Below, piece by piece: positions 1 to 7,869 of a DNA stretch of 33,836 nt. This DNA comes from Brachyspira hampsonii 30446 (GTDB lineage: Bacteria > Spirochaetota > Brachyspiria > Brachyspirales > Brachyspiraceae). The notes under the pieces were generated by a model. That model was not told the origin of the DNA, did no database searches, and saw only the letters and a program-made list of their open reading frames with translations. Location: positions 940,836-974,671 of the forward strand of contig NZ_JH994110.1 of assembly GCF_000316195.1 (NCBI RefSeq). Direction: 5' to 3'. How positions within the stretch are numbered: the stretch's first letter is position 1; every line of letters starts with the position of its first letter. Both the position numbers and the translations under genes were made by a program.

Positions 1-1
1 C

Positions 2-169
2 GAACAAAAATTACAAAAATTTAGTCATGATCCTTTTGAAGGCTGGATAGAAAAAGAATGGCGTCATGGAGAAGGAAGAGTTCCTGTAAATACATCGTTT
101 AATTCTGATTCTCAAATAGAAGGAAATTATACTGTTCAATTATGGAAAGAATGGGGTATAATGAAATAA
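2..169 (+). CDS. 3' end of an unrecognised protein (partial)
   Basis: An open frame runs in from the window edge and ends at a TAA after 55 codons. The visible C-terminus is rich in Trp, Glu and Lys (for example GWIEKEWRHGEG and LWKEWGIMK) and has no membrane segment. I do not recognise the family. A good Rho-independent terminator lies about 30 bases downstream, so this is the last gene of its transcript. The reading frame is clear; the function is unknown. Confidence 0.6.
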   Translation, partial: EQKLQKFSHDPFEGWIEKEWRHGEGRVPVNTSFNSDSQIEGNYTVQLWKEWGIMK

Positions 170-199
170 AAATATTAATTGATGAATAATAAAACATAT

Positions 200-240
200 A
201 AAGGGTTATTGTAATTTATACTGCAGTAACTCTTTTTTAT
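200..240 (+). terminator. Rho-independent terminator of the upstream partial gene
   Basis: A 12-bp stem (AAAGGGTTATTG against CAGTAACTCTTT, two G-T wobbles) with a 12-nt loop is followed directly by a T-run. It lies 30 bases after the stop codon at 169 and reads only on the plus strand. Confidence 0.75.
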
Positions 241-351
241 AACCTTAATTATCAAAACTTTTAATCATAATCATTATAATAAAAAATCATTAATAATGTT
301 TACAGCTTTTCCGACAAATTAACATAATATTTAATAATATAAATAATAATG

Positions 352-657
352 AGTGCTGATATCAATATCTTCACAGTTAATTACTTAACGCAAATTAGAA
401 ATATTAGAATTAGTTAAAATAAATATATATTTAGCTAAACTTGTTATGAAAGATTTGCTTGCAGGGCTTAAAATATTGTGGACAGTGAAATTAAAAGCTA
501 TACCAAAATGGTTAATAAAAGCTAGATAAAAGAAGCAAAAAAATGATAGAAGATGGAAAAATTAAATGCTAATGCCATAATAATTAATTTTTCTTCATCT
601 TCTGTACTTAAACTAACCATATAAGTTGATACTTACGGTATTGCTATTTATTGAAAA
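352..657 (+). pseudogene. Decayed tandem copy of the YbjQ-family gene
   Basis: This stretch aligns along its whole length with the intact gene at 675-1001. Shared blocks include the segment around AGATTTGCTTGCAGGGCTTA, the AAAGCTATACC block, the ATGATAGAAGA block, GCTAATGCC and the TCTTCATCTTCTGTA block. It has no usable start codon, several in-frame stops and small indels, such as a base lost near AAAATATTGTGGACAGTG. It lies just upstream of, and in the same direction as, the intact copy, so it is best read as a tandem duplication in which one copy degenerated. No other gene is visible between 241 and 660. Confidence 0.85.
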
Positions 658-674
658 AGTTATAAGGAGTAAAA

Positions 675-1001
675 ATGGATAACGATATAAAATTATTTAC
701 AGTTGATTATTTACCCAACGGATATAATTATGAATTATTAGGGTTAGTTAAAGGAAATATAGCACAGGCTAAGCATATAGGAAAAGATTTACTTGCAGGA
801 CTTAAAAATATTGTGGGCGGTGAAGTTGAAAGCTATACCGAAATGATTAGTGAAGCTAGAGAAAAGGCTACTAAAAGAATGATAGAAGAAGCTAAAAAAT
901 TAGGAGCTAATGCTGTAATAGGAGTACATTATTCATCTTCATCGGTAATGGAGGGAACTACAGAAGTTATTGCTTACGGCACTGCTGTAATTATAAAATA
1001 A
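675..1001 (+). CDS. YbjQ / UPF0145 family protein (heavy-metal-binding domain family)
   Basis: This 108-residue protein spans one complete YbjQ_1-type domain. The family hallmarks are a glycine-rich N-terminal segment (GLVKGNIAQAK), a long helix with SEAREKATKRMIEEAKKLGA, and the conserved GANAVIGVHYSSS strand followed by the GTAVII end. Family members form small oligomeric barrels of unsettled biochemical function, often annotated as heavy-metal-binding; nothing here proves metal binding. The ATG has a strong AAGGAG six bases upstream. The next gene (LOG family) starts 21 bases later with its own AAGGCGG, so they probably share a transcript. A degenerate copy lies directly upstream. Confidence 0.85.
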   Translation: MDNDIKLFTVDYLPNGYNYELLGLVKGNIAQAKHIGKDLLAGLKNIVGGEVESYTEMISEAREKATKRMIEEAKKLGANAVIGVHYSSSSVMEGTTEVIAYGTAVIIK

Positions 1002-1022
1002 TAAAAAGGCGGAAATAAAATA

Positions 1023-1694
1023 ATGAGAAAAGAAACTTATACTTATGAATTACAAAATTCGGATATGCCTAATGAATCTTGGCGTATATTTAGAATAATG
1101 GGAGAGTTTGTAGAAGGATTTGAAACTATGTCCTACTATAAAAATGCTATTTCTATATTTGGGAGTGCAAGAACTTCAGAAGATCACCCGCATTATAAAT
1201 TAGCCTATGAAACTGCTAAATTACTAGGTGAAAATAAATACGATATAATAACAGGAGGCGGTCCTGGAATAATGGAAGCTGGAAACAGAGGAGCTTTTGA
1301 TTCTAATGCAGGTTCTATAGGTTTATGCATAGAATTGCCTTTTGAACAGAAAACTAATCCGTATGTTAAAGAAGAATTAAAATTCAGATATTTCTTTGCT
1401 AGAAAAGTAATGTTCTTAAAATATGCAAAAGCTGTTATAATATTTCCAGGCGGTTTTGGTACTATGGACGAGATGTTTGAAACTCTCACTCTAATACAGA
1501 CAAGAGTCCTTGCTAGAATGCCTCTTATAGTTATGAATTATAGCTATTACACTGATCTAATAGAATGGATAAAAAAATATATGATAGGAGAAAATTATAT
1601 AGATCTTGAGGATTTGAACTTAATAAAATATGCTGAAACTCCTCAGGAAACTTTAGATATAATCAATTCATTTTATCAAAATAAACAAAAATGA
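1023..1694 (+). CDS. LOG family protein (nucleoside 5'-monophosphate phosphoribohydrolase type)
   Basis: This 223-residue cytosolic Rossmann-fold protein carries the two diagnostic motifs of the LOG / lysine-decarboxylase-like family. They are GGGPGIMEAGNRGA near residue 78 and PGGFGTMDEMFETLT near residue 141 (the PGGxGTxxE signature). LOG enzymes hydrolyse the N-glycosidic bond of nucleoside monophosphates, releasing ribose 5-phosphate and a base. In plant-associated organisms this activates cytokinins, but in a gut spirochaete nucleotide salvage or clean-up is likelier. The true substrate cannot be read from sequence. The gene follows the YbjQ gene and overlaps the next start codon by four bases (ATGA), so translation is probably coupled. 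Confidence 0.88.
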   Translation: MRKETYTYELQNSDMPNESWRIFRIMGEFVEGFETMSYYKNAISIFGSARTSEDHPHYKLAYETAKLLGENKYDIITGGGPGIMEAGNRGAFDSNAGSIGLCIELPFEQKTNPYVKEELKFRYFFARKVMFLKYAKAVIIFPGGFGTMDEMFETLTLIQTRVLARMPLIVMNYSYYTDLIEWIKKYMIGENYIDLEDLNLIKYAETPQETLDIINSFYQNKQK

Positions 1695-2287
1695 AATATA
1701 CAAAATATATAATAGTAATTTTATTAATAAATATAAATATGGTATTTGCCCAATTACCGGAGCTTTTTGACTTAAATGGGTATAAAGAGTTAAAATTTGG
1801 AATGAGCATTGAAGAAGCTGATAATAAAATTACTAATTATAATGTAAACTTATATGCTGATTTTTTTGAATCATTTGAATTAGAAAATAATACTATTCTT
1901 AATATATATAAAAATGACACAGAAAAATTGGCATATTATCTATATTTCCACAATAATGAGCTTTACAGAATAGAGATATGCAATCATATAGGTGATATTT
2001 ATAATAATCCTTCCTTTTATAATCCTGTAACTATGGCTGATATTAACAATATAAAAGAAGAGCTTACTTTCAAATATGGGCAAATAACAAAAATGGATGT
2101 CAAACATTATTCATTTTATAAAAAACCTTTTGAGGAGTATATAATATGGTGGTCATCTGAGCTTGCAAGCGTATCATTATATATAAAACCTGATTTGGAT
2201 ACTTTAGACAATGTTATGAAGCATTATTCATATAGAATTTCTTTTTATGATGAGATTAAAATAAAAAAAATATATTCATCAAAATAA
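1691..2287 (+). CDS. Secreted hypothetical protein
   Basis: This 198-residue protein begins with a typical signal peptide: Lys-rich start, hydrophobic core (YIIVILLININMV) and probable cleavage after VFA before QLPELF. The mature part is rich in Tyr, Asn and acidic residues and contains the phrase YKELKFGMSIEEADNKI. That resembles the 'G.s..e.....' opening seen in many small periplasmic proteins of unknown function. It lacks its own Shine-Dalgarno; the start overlaps the LOG gene stop as ATGA, so expression probably depends on coupling. No known catalytic motif was recognised. A periplasmic location is inferred. Confidence 0.7.
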   Translation: MKYTKYIIVILLININMVFAQLPELFDLNGYKELKFGMSIEEADNKITNYNVNLYADFFESFELENNTILNIYKNDTEKLAYYLYFHNNELYRIEICNHIGDIYNNPSFYNPVTMADINNIKEELTFKYGQITKMDVKHYSFYKKPFEEYIIWWSSELASVSLYIKPDLDTLDNVMKHYSYRISFYDEIKIKKIYSSK

Positions 2288-2293
2288 CACTAA

Positions 2294-2614
2294 CTCCCCG
2301 CCCTTTTTTCTTTATTACTTTATATAAAATTTCAGCTTTTATTTTTTTAAAGCTTATACAGAAATTATAGCTCCCACCCTAGTTTTTTATAAAAATTAAT
2401 ATCTCTTCAACGCACGTTAAGCAAAATAAAAAATAAAGAAAAATTAATAATACAACTTCAATTATATTTATAGCTAAACTAACCGTGCGTTAAATAGATT
2501 TTAAAACTAATACCAACTTGGGCGGGTGCTGAAATTTCTAATAGAGTAATAAATATAATTTAAATTATAAATAAAAATTTAGCCACAAAATATAAAGGGC
2601 GGGGTATGTAAATG
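2294..2614. repeat. Palindromic array I of spaced GC motifs
   Basis: In an otherwise AT-rich, gene-free stretch, six short GC motifs lie at regular distances. They are CCCCGCCC (2296), CCCACCC (2373), ACGCACG (2410), CGTGCGT (2484), GGGCGGG (2520) and GGGCGGGG (2597). Successive spacings are about 77, 37, 74, 36 and 77 bases. Each motif is matched by a reverse-complement-like partner across a common centre at about 2450, so the whole 310-bp array is mirror-symmetric. Related arrays lie at 19140-19575 and 24469-24670. The nature of the repeat is unknown. Confidence 0.8.
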
Positions 2615-2698
2615 AAATTTTATTATTATAAGTTTTAATAATTTATAATATATAGTATAATTTAAAAAGATAGTTATAATCATTTGGAGTATATACAG

Positions 2699-4084
2699 AT
2701 GCAAAAAAGAGAGAAACTAGGCAGCAGATTCGGATTTATACTAGTATCTGCAGGCTGTGCGGTTGGAATGGGCAATGTTTGGAGATTTCCATATATAACA
2801 GGACAATACGGAGGCGGTGCTTTTGTAATATTATATATCGTATCTATAATTATATTAGGTGTGGCTCCTATGGTAATGGAATTCGCGGTAGGAAGAGCAG
2901 GCAGACATGATATAGCTACTTCATTTGAGAAACTTGAGAAGAAAGGACATAATTGGCATAAAATAGGTTATATTCAAATATTGGGTAATGTTATTCTTAT
3001 GTTGTTTTATACAACTATATGCGGCTGGTGTTTATCTTATTTTTACTTTATGCTTTCAGGACAATTTGAAGGACTTAATGCAAATGAAGTTGGAAATTTC
3101 TTTAATGGCGTTTTAGGAAGTCCATCTACATTAACATTATGGATGGGTATAAGTTTATTAATTGGTATAATAATATGCTCTTTCGGACTAGAGAAAGGTG
3201 TAGAAAGAGCAAGTAAATTTATGATGATTTCATTATTTGCTCTTTTAATACTTCTTATAATCAGAGCATTAACTTTAAAAGGTGCAGTAGAAGGATTAAA
3301 ATTTTATTTAGTACCGGATTTAAATAAATTATTTGGAAACGGCCTTACAGGATTTATAGGAATATTTTACGCTGCTATCGGTCAGGCATTCTTTTCTTTG
3401 AGTGTAGGTCAGGGCGGAATGGCTATATTCGGAAGCTATATAGATAAAAAACAATCTCTTACAGGAGAAGCATTAATAATAATAGCATTAGATACTATGG
3501 TAGCTTTATTTTCCGGACTTGTAGTATTTCCAGCATGCTTCGCTTTCGGTGTAAATCCAGGAGAAGGTGCCGGACTTGCATTCGTAACATTGCCTAATAT
3601 ATTTAATTCTATGCCATTAGGAAGATTATGGGGAGCATTGTTTTTCTTATTCTTAGCAATGGCAGCACTTACTACTATAATAGGTGTATTAGAAAATATA
3701 TATTCATTTATCATGGATAAATTCAAACTTACAAGACAAAAAACTTCTATTGTATTATTTATGATATTATTTATACTTAGCCTGCCTACAACTTTAGGAT
3801 TTAATGTATTATCTAATATTAAACCATTGGGAGAAGGCACTGTCATAATGGATTTACTTGACTTTATAGTATCAAATAATATACTTCCTTTGGGTGCTTT
3901 GGTAACTCTATTTTTCTGTACAAGAGATTTCGGATGGGGATTCGATAACTTTATAAAAGAAGCTAATACGGGAGAAGGTATAAAATTTCCTAGAAGATTA
4001 AGATTCTATGTTAGTTATATACTTCCTTTTATAGTATTGGCAATATTTTTATATGAGTATATAAACAGATTTTTTTTGAAATAA
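2699..4084 (+). CDS. Sodium-dependent transporter, neurotransmitter:sodium symporter (NSS/SNF) family
   Basis: This 461-residue inner-membrane protein has about 11-12 hydrophobic helices. The N-terminal signature of the NSS (LeuT/SNF) family is clear: GSRFGFILVSAGCAVGMG followed by NVWRFPYITG, which in LeuT-fold proteins lines the sodium and substrate sites. The GQAFFSLSVGQGGM segment (TM6 region) is also typical. Relatives import amino acids such as tryptophan, tyrosine or leucine with Na+; the substrate here is undetermined. I place the start at ATG 2699, with GGAG nine bases upstream. An in-frame TTG at 2684 is part of that TTGGAG ribosome binding site. The gene follows repeat array I and appears monocistronic. 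Confidence 0.9.
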   Translation: MQKREKLGSRFGFILVSAGCAVGMGNVWRFPYITGQYGGGAFVILYIVSIIILGVAPMVMEFAVGRAGRHDIATSFEKLEKKGHNWHKIGYIQILGNVILMLFYTTICGWCLSYFYFMLSGQFEGLNANEVGNFFNGVLGSPSTLTLWMGISLLIGIIICSFGLEKGVERASKFMMISLFALLILLIIRALTLKGAVEGLKFYLVPDLNKLFGNGLTGFIGIFYAAIGQAFFSLSVGQGGMAIFGSYIDKKQSLTGEALIIIALDTMVALFSGLVVFPACFAFGVNPGEGAGLAFVTLPNIFNSMPLGRLWGALFFLFLAMAALTTIIGVLENIYSFIMDKFKLTRQKTSIVLFMILFILSLPTTLGFNVLSNIKPLGEGTVIMDLLDFIVSNNILPLGALVTLFFCTRDFGWGFDNFIKEANTGEGIKFPRRLRFYVSYILPFIVLAIFLYEYINRFFLK

Positions 4085-4254
4085 TTGTTTGGCTTATTAA
4101 GTATATATTTTATTGATTTCATAAACATTAATAGACCTGTTGCAATTTTGTATTTTTATACAGTTATGATTAAAAATACATAATATAAATTTTATTTATA
4201 GTAGTTTTATATATTATTTTTTGTTTAAAATGTAATATAATTTTATACAAATAA

Positions 4255-4405
4255 GATATAAAAATGCAGTCTTTCGCCACAGGCGTACTTCGTATGCTTC
4301 TCGCCGAAGGCGTACTTCGTATGTGCCACACCGAAGGCGGACAGAGTCACAAAAGAAGTGGGGTTTGGCACGACTGTGTACTTCGTAGGCAAAGCCCCAA
4401 TTATT
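4255..4405 (-). mobile_element. GC-rich core of a MITE-like element, copy 3 (ends unclear)
   Basis: This GC-rich block is strongly similar, in reverse orientation, to the core of the complete element at 24135-24456. It shares the CACTTCTTTTGTGAC block, GTCCGCCTTCGGTGTGGCAC and GCGAAAGACTGCAT. Two perfect copies of AGGCGTACTTCGTATG start 27 bases apart (4281 and 4308). I cannot place clean terminal inverted repeats next to this core, so the copy is probably old or truncated; a lone terminal repeat lies at 4506-4524. Reading frames across it look like by-products of the repeat. No other gene was seen between 4085 and 4521. Confidence 0.8.
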
Positions 4406-4505
4406 AAAACTATAAATATTATTTTTAAATTTATTATATAATAATATCACTATATGTATGTACAAAATTACAACAAATCTAATGAAATATGTGCTTTTTT
4501 ATTAT

Positions 4506-4524
4506 TAAACTTGTTTCAAAACTA
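4506..4524. repeat. Solo MITE terminal repeat overlapping the mgtE stop codon
   Basis: TAAACTTGTTTCAAAACTA matches the 19-bp element end TAGACTTGTTTCAAAACTA at 18 of 19 positions. Its inner side points into mgtE, not towards the GC-rich core at 4255-4405. The mgtE stop (TAG on the minus strand) is the last three bases of this repeat. The similarity to the element's subterminal sequence seems to continue weakly into the last few mgtE codons. Confidence 0.65.
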
Positions 4525-5886
4525 TTTAGAAAAGTTAGCAAGTATCGTAGTGGCAAGAAGTAAATATATAGCAGTACCGCTAATATCACATATAGAAGTA
4601 ACAAGAGGTACGCTGCTGGTAGTAGGATCTTTTTTAAACTTGACGAATAAAAACGGCAGGCATAAACCTATCAAACTCCCTATAACAACAACTAATATCA
4701 TAGAAAGCGACACAACCAATGCTATGATTAAACCTCCCCTGAAAATAGCAATCAATGATACAGCTGCACTCATAGTAAGTCCAAGAGCAGTAGAAACAAG
4801 TATCTCTTTTCCAAGCATAAAAAGCCAATCGCTTTTTTTAACATCTCCAACAGATAAACTTCTTATTATAAGAGTTGATGACTGAGCACCGGCATTTCCA
4901 GCACTATCTATAAGCAGAGGTAAGAAAAATATCAAAGAAACATATCTGCTTATAGTCTCTTCAAACATTCCTATAACATATCCTGATACAATATTAACAA
5001 ATACTAAAACAAAAAGCCAAAATATTCTTCTTTTGTAAAGGACAATAGGATTAGCTTGCTTTATATTACTGTCAAAATCATCGTCTATACTAATAGCCCC
5101 CAATTTATGGAAGTCCTCCGTATCCTCTTCTTCTGCTATATCAAATATATCATCTATAGTAACAATACCTATCAAAGCATTTTTAGAATCCACAACAGGT
5201 ATATAAAGTAAATCATATTTTCTTCCTACTCTAACAGCTTCTTCCTGATCCGAATATACAGACAAATATATTATATCTGTATGCATAAGGTCTTCTATTT
5301 TATCATATTGATTTGCAAATAATAAATCTTTTAATAAAATATATCCTATTAAAGTATCATCTTTTTGAACAACATATATAACTTCAAAAGTTTCAGAATC
5401 TTTACCGTATTTTCTAATATATTCTAAAGTCTGTTTGACAGTATAATCCGGCAGAACATCTATATATTCAGGAGTCATTATACGCCCTATACTGTCTTCA
5501 GGATATCCTAATAACTGCCTTGTAATATTTAAATCTTTCTCTCCCATCAAAGAAAAAATCTTTTTTGTTATATCGGAAGGAAGTTCTTCAAAAAGAGAGG
5601 TTCTGTCATCAGGACTCATATCATGAATAAGTTCTTTTAACTCATTTTCATTCATGGAAATGATAATTTTTTCCTGTTCTTCCGGTTCTAATTCGGAAAA
5701 TACATAAGCCGACATCTCTCTTGATAAAAGCCTAAATACTATACTTCTATTTTTATCGCTGTCTAATATTCGTATAATATCTACTATTTCAGCTGCATGC
5801 ATACCAGCAAGTAAATATTTAAGTTTGTCCCATCTTTGATTTTCTATTATATTAATAATTTCAGTATATTCTTTATTTTCTACCAT
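4522..5886 (-). CDS. mgtE: Magnesium transporter MgtE
   Basis: This 454-residue protein has the full MgtE layout. An N-terminal superhelical Mg2+-sensing domain covers about residues 5-130. Two CBS domains cover about 135-255, with the phrase IVTIDDIFDIAEEEDTEDFH closing the second. A five-helix channel domain follows to the end. The typical channel phrase PLLIDSAGNAGAQSS is present at the start of the pore region. MgtE is a Mg2+-gated Mg2+ channel in the inner membrane, with the cytosolic domains closing the pore when Mg2+ is plentiful. It diverges from pfkA across a perfect AT inverted repeat. The final codons and stop overlap a MITE terminal repeat, but the protein length is normal for the family. 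Confidence 0.95.
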   Translation of the reverse strand: MVENKEYTEIINIIENQRWDKLKYLLAGMHAAEIVDIIRILDSDKNRSIVFRLLSREMSAYVFSELEPEEQEKIIISMNENELKELIHDMSPDDRTSLFEELPSDITKKIFSLMGEKDLNITRQLLGYPEDSIGRIMTPEYIDVLPDYTVKQTLEYIRKYGKDSETFEVIYVVQKDDTLIGYILLKDLLFANQYDKIEDLMHTDIIYLSVYSDQEEAVRVGRKYDLLYIPVVDSKNALIGIVTIDDIFDIAEEEDTEDFHKLGAISIDDDFDSNIKQANPIVLYKRRIFWLFVLVFVNIVSGYVIGMFEETISRYVSLIFFLPLLIDSAGNAGAQSSTLIIRSLSVGDVKKSDWLFMLGKEILVSTALGLTMSAAVSLIAIFRGGLIIALVVSLSMILVVVIGSLIGLCLPFLFVKFKKDPTTSSVPLVTSICDISGTAIYLLLATTILANFSK

Positions 5887-5928
5887 GCTTCTATCGTATT
5901 TTTTTTATATTTATATATATCAATTCTT

Positions 5929-5970
5929 TTATTATTATTATATAATATATACATTATATAATAATAATAA
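5929..5970. repeat. Perfect 18-bp inverted repeat in the mgtE/pfkA divergent spacer
   Basis: TTATTATTATTATATAAT and its exact reverse complement are separated by six bases (ATATAC). The repeat consists only of A and T and includes ATT trinucleotide runs, so chance or slippage is possible. It lies between the divergent starts of mgtE and pfkA, where promoters for both must be. It is a candidate operator or supercoiling-sensitive cruciform; there is no direct proof of a role. Confidence 0.6.
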
Positions 5971-6021
5971 AAAAAACCAACAATATAATTTTAATATTAT
6001 CAATATAAAGGAGTTACTTAT

Positions 6022-7002
6022 ATGGCTGATATAAAAAAAATTGGGGTATTAACAAGCGGGGGAGATGCTTCCGGAATGAACCCTGCTATAAGAAGCGTAG
6101 TTAGAACCGCAATAGCCAATGGTTTAGAAGTTATGGGTATTAAAGAAGGATATCAAGGACTTATGTATAATGATGTATATCAAATGAATCCCGGAAGTGT
6201 AGGAGGAATCATTAATCATGGAGGCACTATACTATTTTCAGCAAGATCTCCTGAATTCCAAACAGAAGAAGGCATGAAAAAAGCTGCTGATAACATGAGA
6301 TATCATGGAATGGATGCTTTAATTGTTATAGGAGGAGACGGAACTTATAAAGGTGCTTTAGATTTTTATAATCATCACCCAGATTTTCCTATAGTAGCAA
6401 TACCGGGAACTATAGATAATGATATATTTGGTACAGACTACACTATAGGTTATGATACTGCTGTTAATGTGGCAATGGATGCTATAGACAAATTAAGAGA
6501 TACTGCTACAAGTCATGGAAGATGTTTTGTTGTAGAAGTTATGGGAAGACATGCAGGATACATTGCATTAGAGGTTGGAATAGCTTCAGGAGCTGAGGAT
6601 ATATTAATACCTGAAACTACAACTGATATGGATAAGATAGTAGAGGAATTACAAATTGCCAAAAAAAGAGGAAAAAAATCTTCTATCATAGTTGTAGCTG
6701 AAGGTGATGAATCAGGCGGCGCTATGGAAGTTGCTAAACAAATTGAGGGTAAAACAGGTTTCGATACACGCGTTACTATATTAGGACACATGCAAAGAGG
6801 CGGTTCGCCTACTTCAAGAGAGCGTTTGATGGCGGCAAGATTCGGTTATATTGCTGTTAAAGCTTTATTAGAAGGAAAGAAAAATGTTGCTGTAGGAATT
6901 TGGAAAGGTGAATATACTTATACTCCTTTAACTGATGCTGTAAAAAAAGTTCCTAAGATAGATCCTATAGACTTGGCTTTATGCAGAACTCTTGCTATAT
7001 AA
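6022..7002 (+). CDS. pfkA: ATP-dependent 6-phosphofructokinase
   Basis: This 326-residue cytosolic enzyme phosphorylates fructose 6-phosphate to fructose 1,6-bisphosphate, the committed step of glycolysis. Visible family motifs are LTSGGDASGMNPAIRSVVR near the N-terminus, GGDGTYKGA (residues 104-112), PGTIDND with the catalytic aspartate at about 132, VEVMGRHAGY near residue 171, and GHMQRGGSPTSRER. The PGTIDND form (Gly rather than Lys before TIDND) together with GGDGT fits the ATP-using subfamily rather than the PPi-dependent enzymes. The start has AAGGAG nine bases upstream. A WecG/TagA-like gene follows 26 bases later and is probably cotranscribed. Confidence 0.95.
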   Translation: MADIKKIGVLTSGGDASGMNPAIRSVVRTAIANGLEVMGIKEGYQGLMYNDVYQMNPGSVGGIINHGGTILFSARSPEFQTEEGMKKAADNMRYHGMDALIVIGGDGTYKGALDFYNHHPDFPIVAIPGTIDNDIFGTDYTIGYDTAVNVAMDAIDKLRDTATSHGRCFVVEVMGRHAGYIALEVGIASGAEDILIPETTTDMDKIVEELQIAKKRGKKSSIIVVAEGDESGGAMEVAKQIEGKTGFDTRVTILGHMQRGGSPTSRERLMAARFGYIAVKALLEGKKNVAVGIWKGEYTYTPLTDAVKKVPKIDPIDLALCRTLAI

Positions 7003-7028
7003 TAAACAAATAAAGGCTATAATTTATT

Positions 7029-7787
7029 ATGATACAGAATAAATCCATTTTAGGAATAAGAATTGACAGTTTCCAGGTTAGTCTTGAAGAAATACTTGAC
7101 TACCTTAAATATGGAAAAAATATACTCATAATATCTCTGGATGTGCATAAATTACTAAAAATAAGATATAATAAAAAATTAAAAGAGATTATAAATAATT
7201 CTTCTTTAGTGATTGCTGCACACCCTTCTATAGCCAAAGCTTATAAATTTATTCATAAAGAAGAAATAAATTATATTAATGAATTCATTTTATTTTCAAA
7301 AGTTCTGGATTATATAGAACAAAAAAATATGTCTATGTTTTTATTCGGAGATGAAGAAAAATATTTCTTTACTATATCTGAAAAAATTAAAAAGATTTAT
7401 CCGGGTATTTATATGCTTGGCAATTATCAAAATACAAAAGATAAAGAAGAATTAGATAAAGCATTTATAGGTTTTAAAAAGATAGAACCTGATGTATTTT
7501 TAATGTATATGGAATTCAAGAAATCTTTATATTGGTTCAATAATAATAAACAAAATTTAGATATGAAATTTTTTATTCCATTCAAAAGGCCATTAGATAG
7601 TTTTGCAGGTAAAATAAAACCTCCTAGTATGGAGATACTAAATAAAAATAAATACGAATCATTCTATGCCAAAAAAAATATATTCAGAATATTCTTATAT
7701 ATTGACTATATAAGATTTTGGATATTAGTTTTCTTTGAAAAACTTACAACTAAAAAAGATAAGAAAAATACTGTTTCAAACAACTAA
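7029..7787 (+). CDS. Divergent WecG/TagA/CpsF-like glycosyltransferase-fold protein
   Basis: This 252-residue protein follows the colinear plan of WecG/TagA/CpsF enzymes, which add N-acetylmannosamine(-uronic acid) to lipid-linked sugars. The FLFGDEEKYFFTISEKIKKIYP region matches the usual 'L.GG....A...L...YP' block, and LDSFAGKIKPPSMEIL matches the usual 'FD..AGk.kRAP.w' block. A C-terminal amphipathic/hydrophobic stretch (FRIFLYIDYIRFWILVFFEKL) matches the membrane-associated tail. Key positions look lost: the usual 'ADG' segment reads VIAAHPSIAKA, and the usual 'GxPkQE.w' segment reads MEFKKSLYWF. It may be a non-catalytic or altered-substrate relative. The pfkA linkage gives no obvious clue. 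Confidence 0.6.
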   Translation: MIQNKSILGIRIDSFQVSLEEILDYLKYGKNILIISLDVHKLLKIRYNKKLKEIINNSSLVIAAHPSIAKAYKFIHKEEINYINEFILFSKVLDYIEQKNMSMFLFGDEEKYFFTISEKIKKIYPGIYMLGNYQNTKDKEELDKAFIGFKKIEPDVFLMYMEFKKSLYWFNNNKQNLDMKFFIPFKRPLDSFAGKIKPPSMEILNKNKYESFYAKKNIFRIFLYIDYIRFWILVFFEKLTTKKDKKNTVSNN

Positions 7788-7869
7788 TCAATACAAATAT
7801 ATTTCACCTAATATATAATTTTCTAATACTTTACAAATTCGTAAAAACAGCAAATTTTATACAGCATTT

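Noticed and set aside
2684-2698. TTG start for the NSS transporter
   Set aside because: The TTG is part of the TTGGAG ribosome binding site for the ATG at 2699; the shorter start gives the normal family N-terminus.
4214-4465. Minus-strand small reading frame over the GC-rich core (83 residues)
   Set aside because: It arises from a repeat shared with two other spacers; the frames in each copy differ and have no ribosome binding site.
4454-4885. Plus-strand frame opposite the mgtE 3' end
   Set aside because: Antisense shadow of a confidently identified gene.
6022-7002. PPi-dependent phosphofructokinase
   Set aside because: The PGTIDND and GGDGT forms fit the ATP-dependent subfamily.
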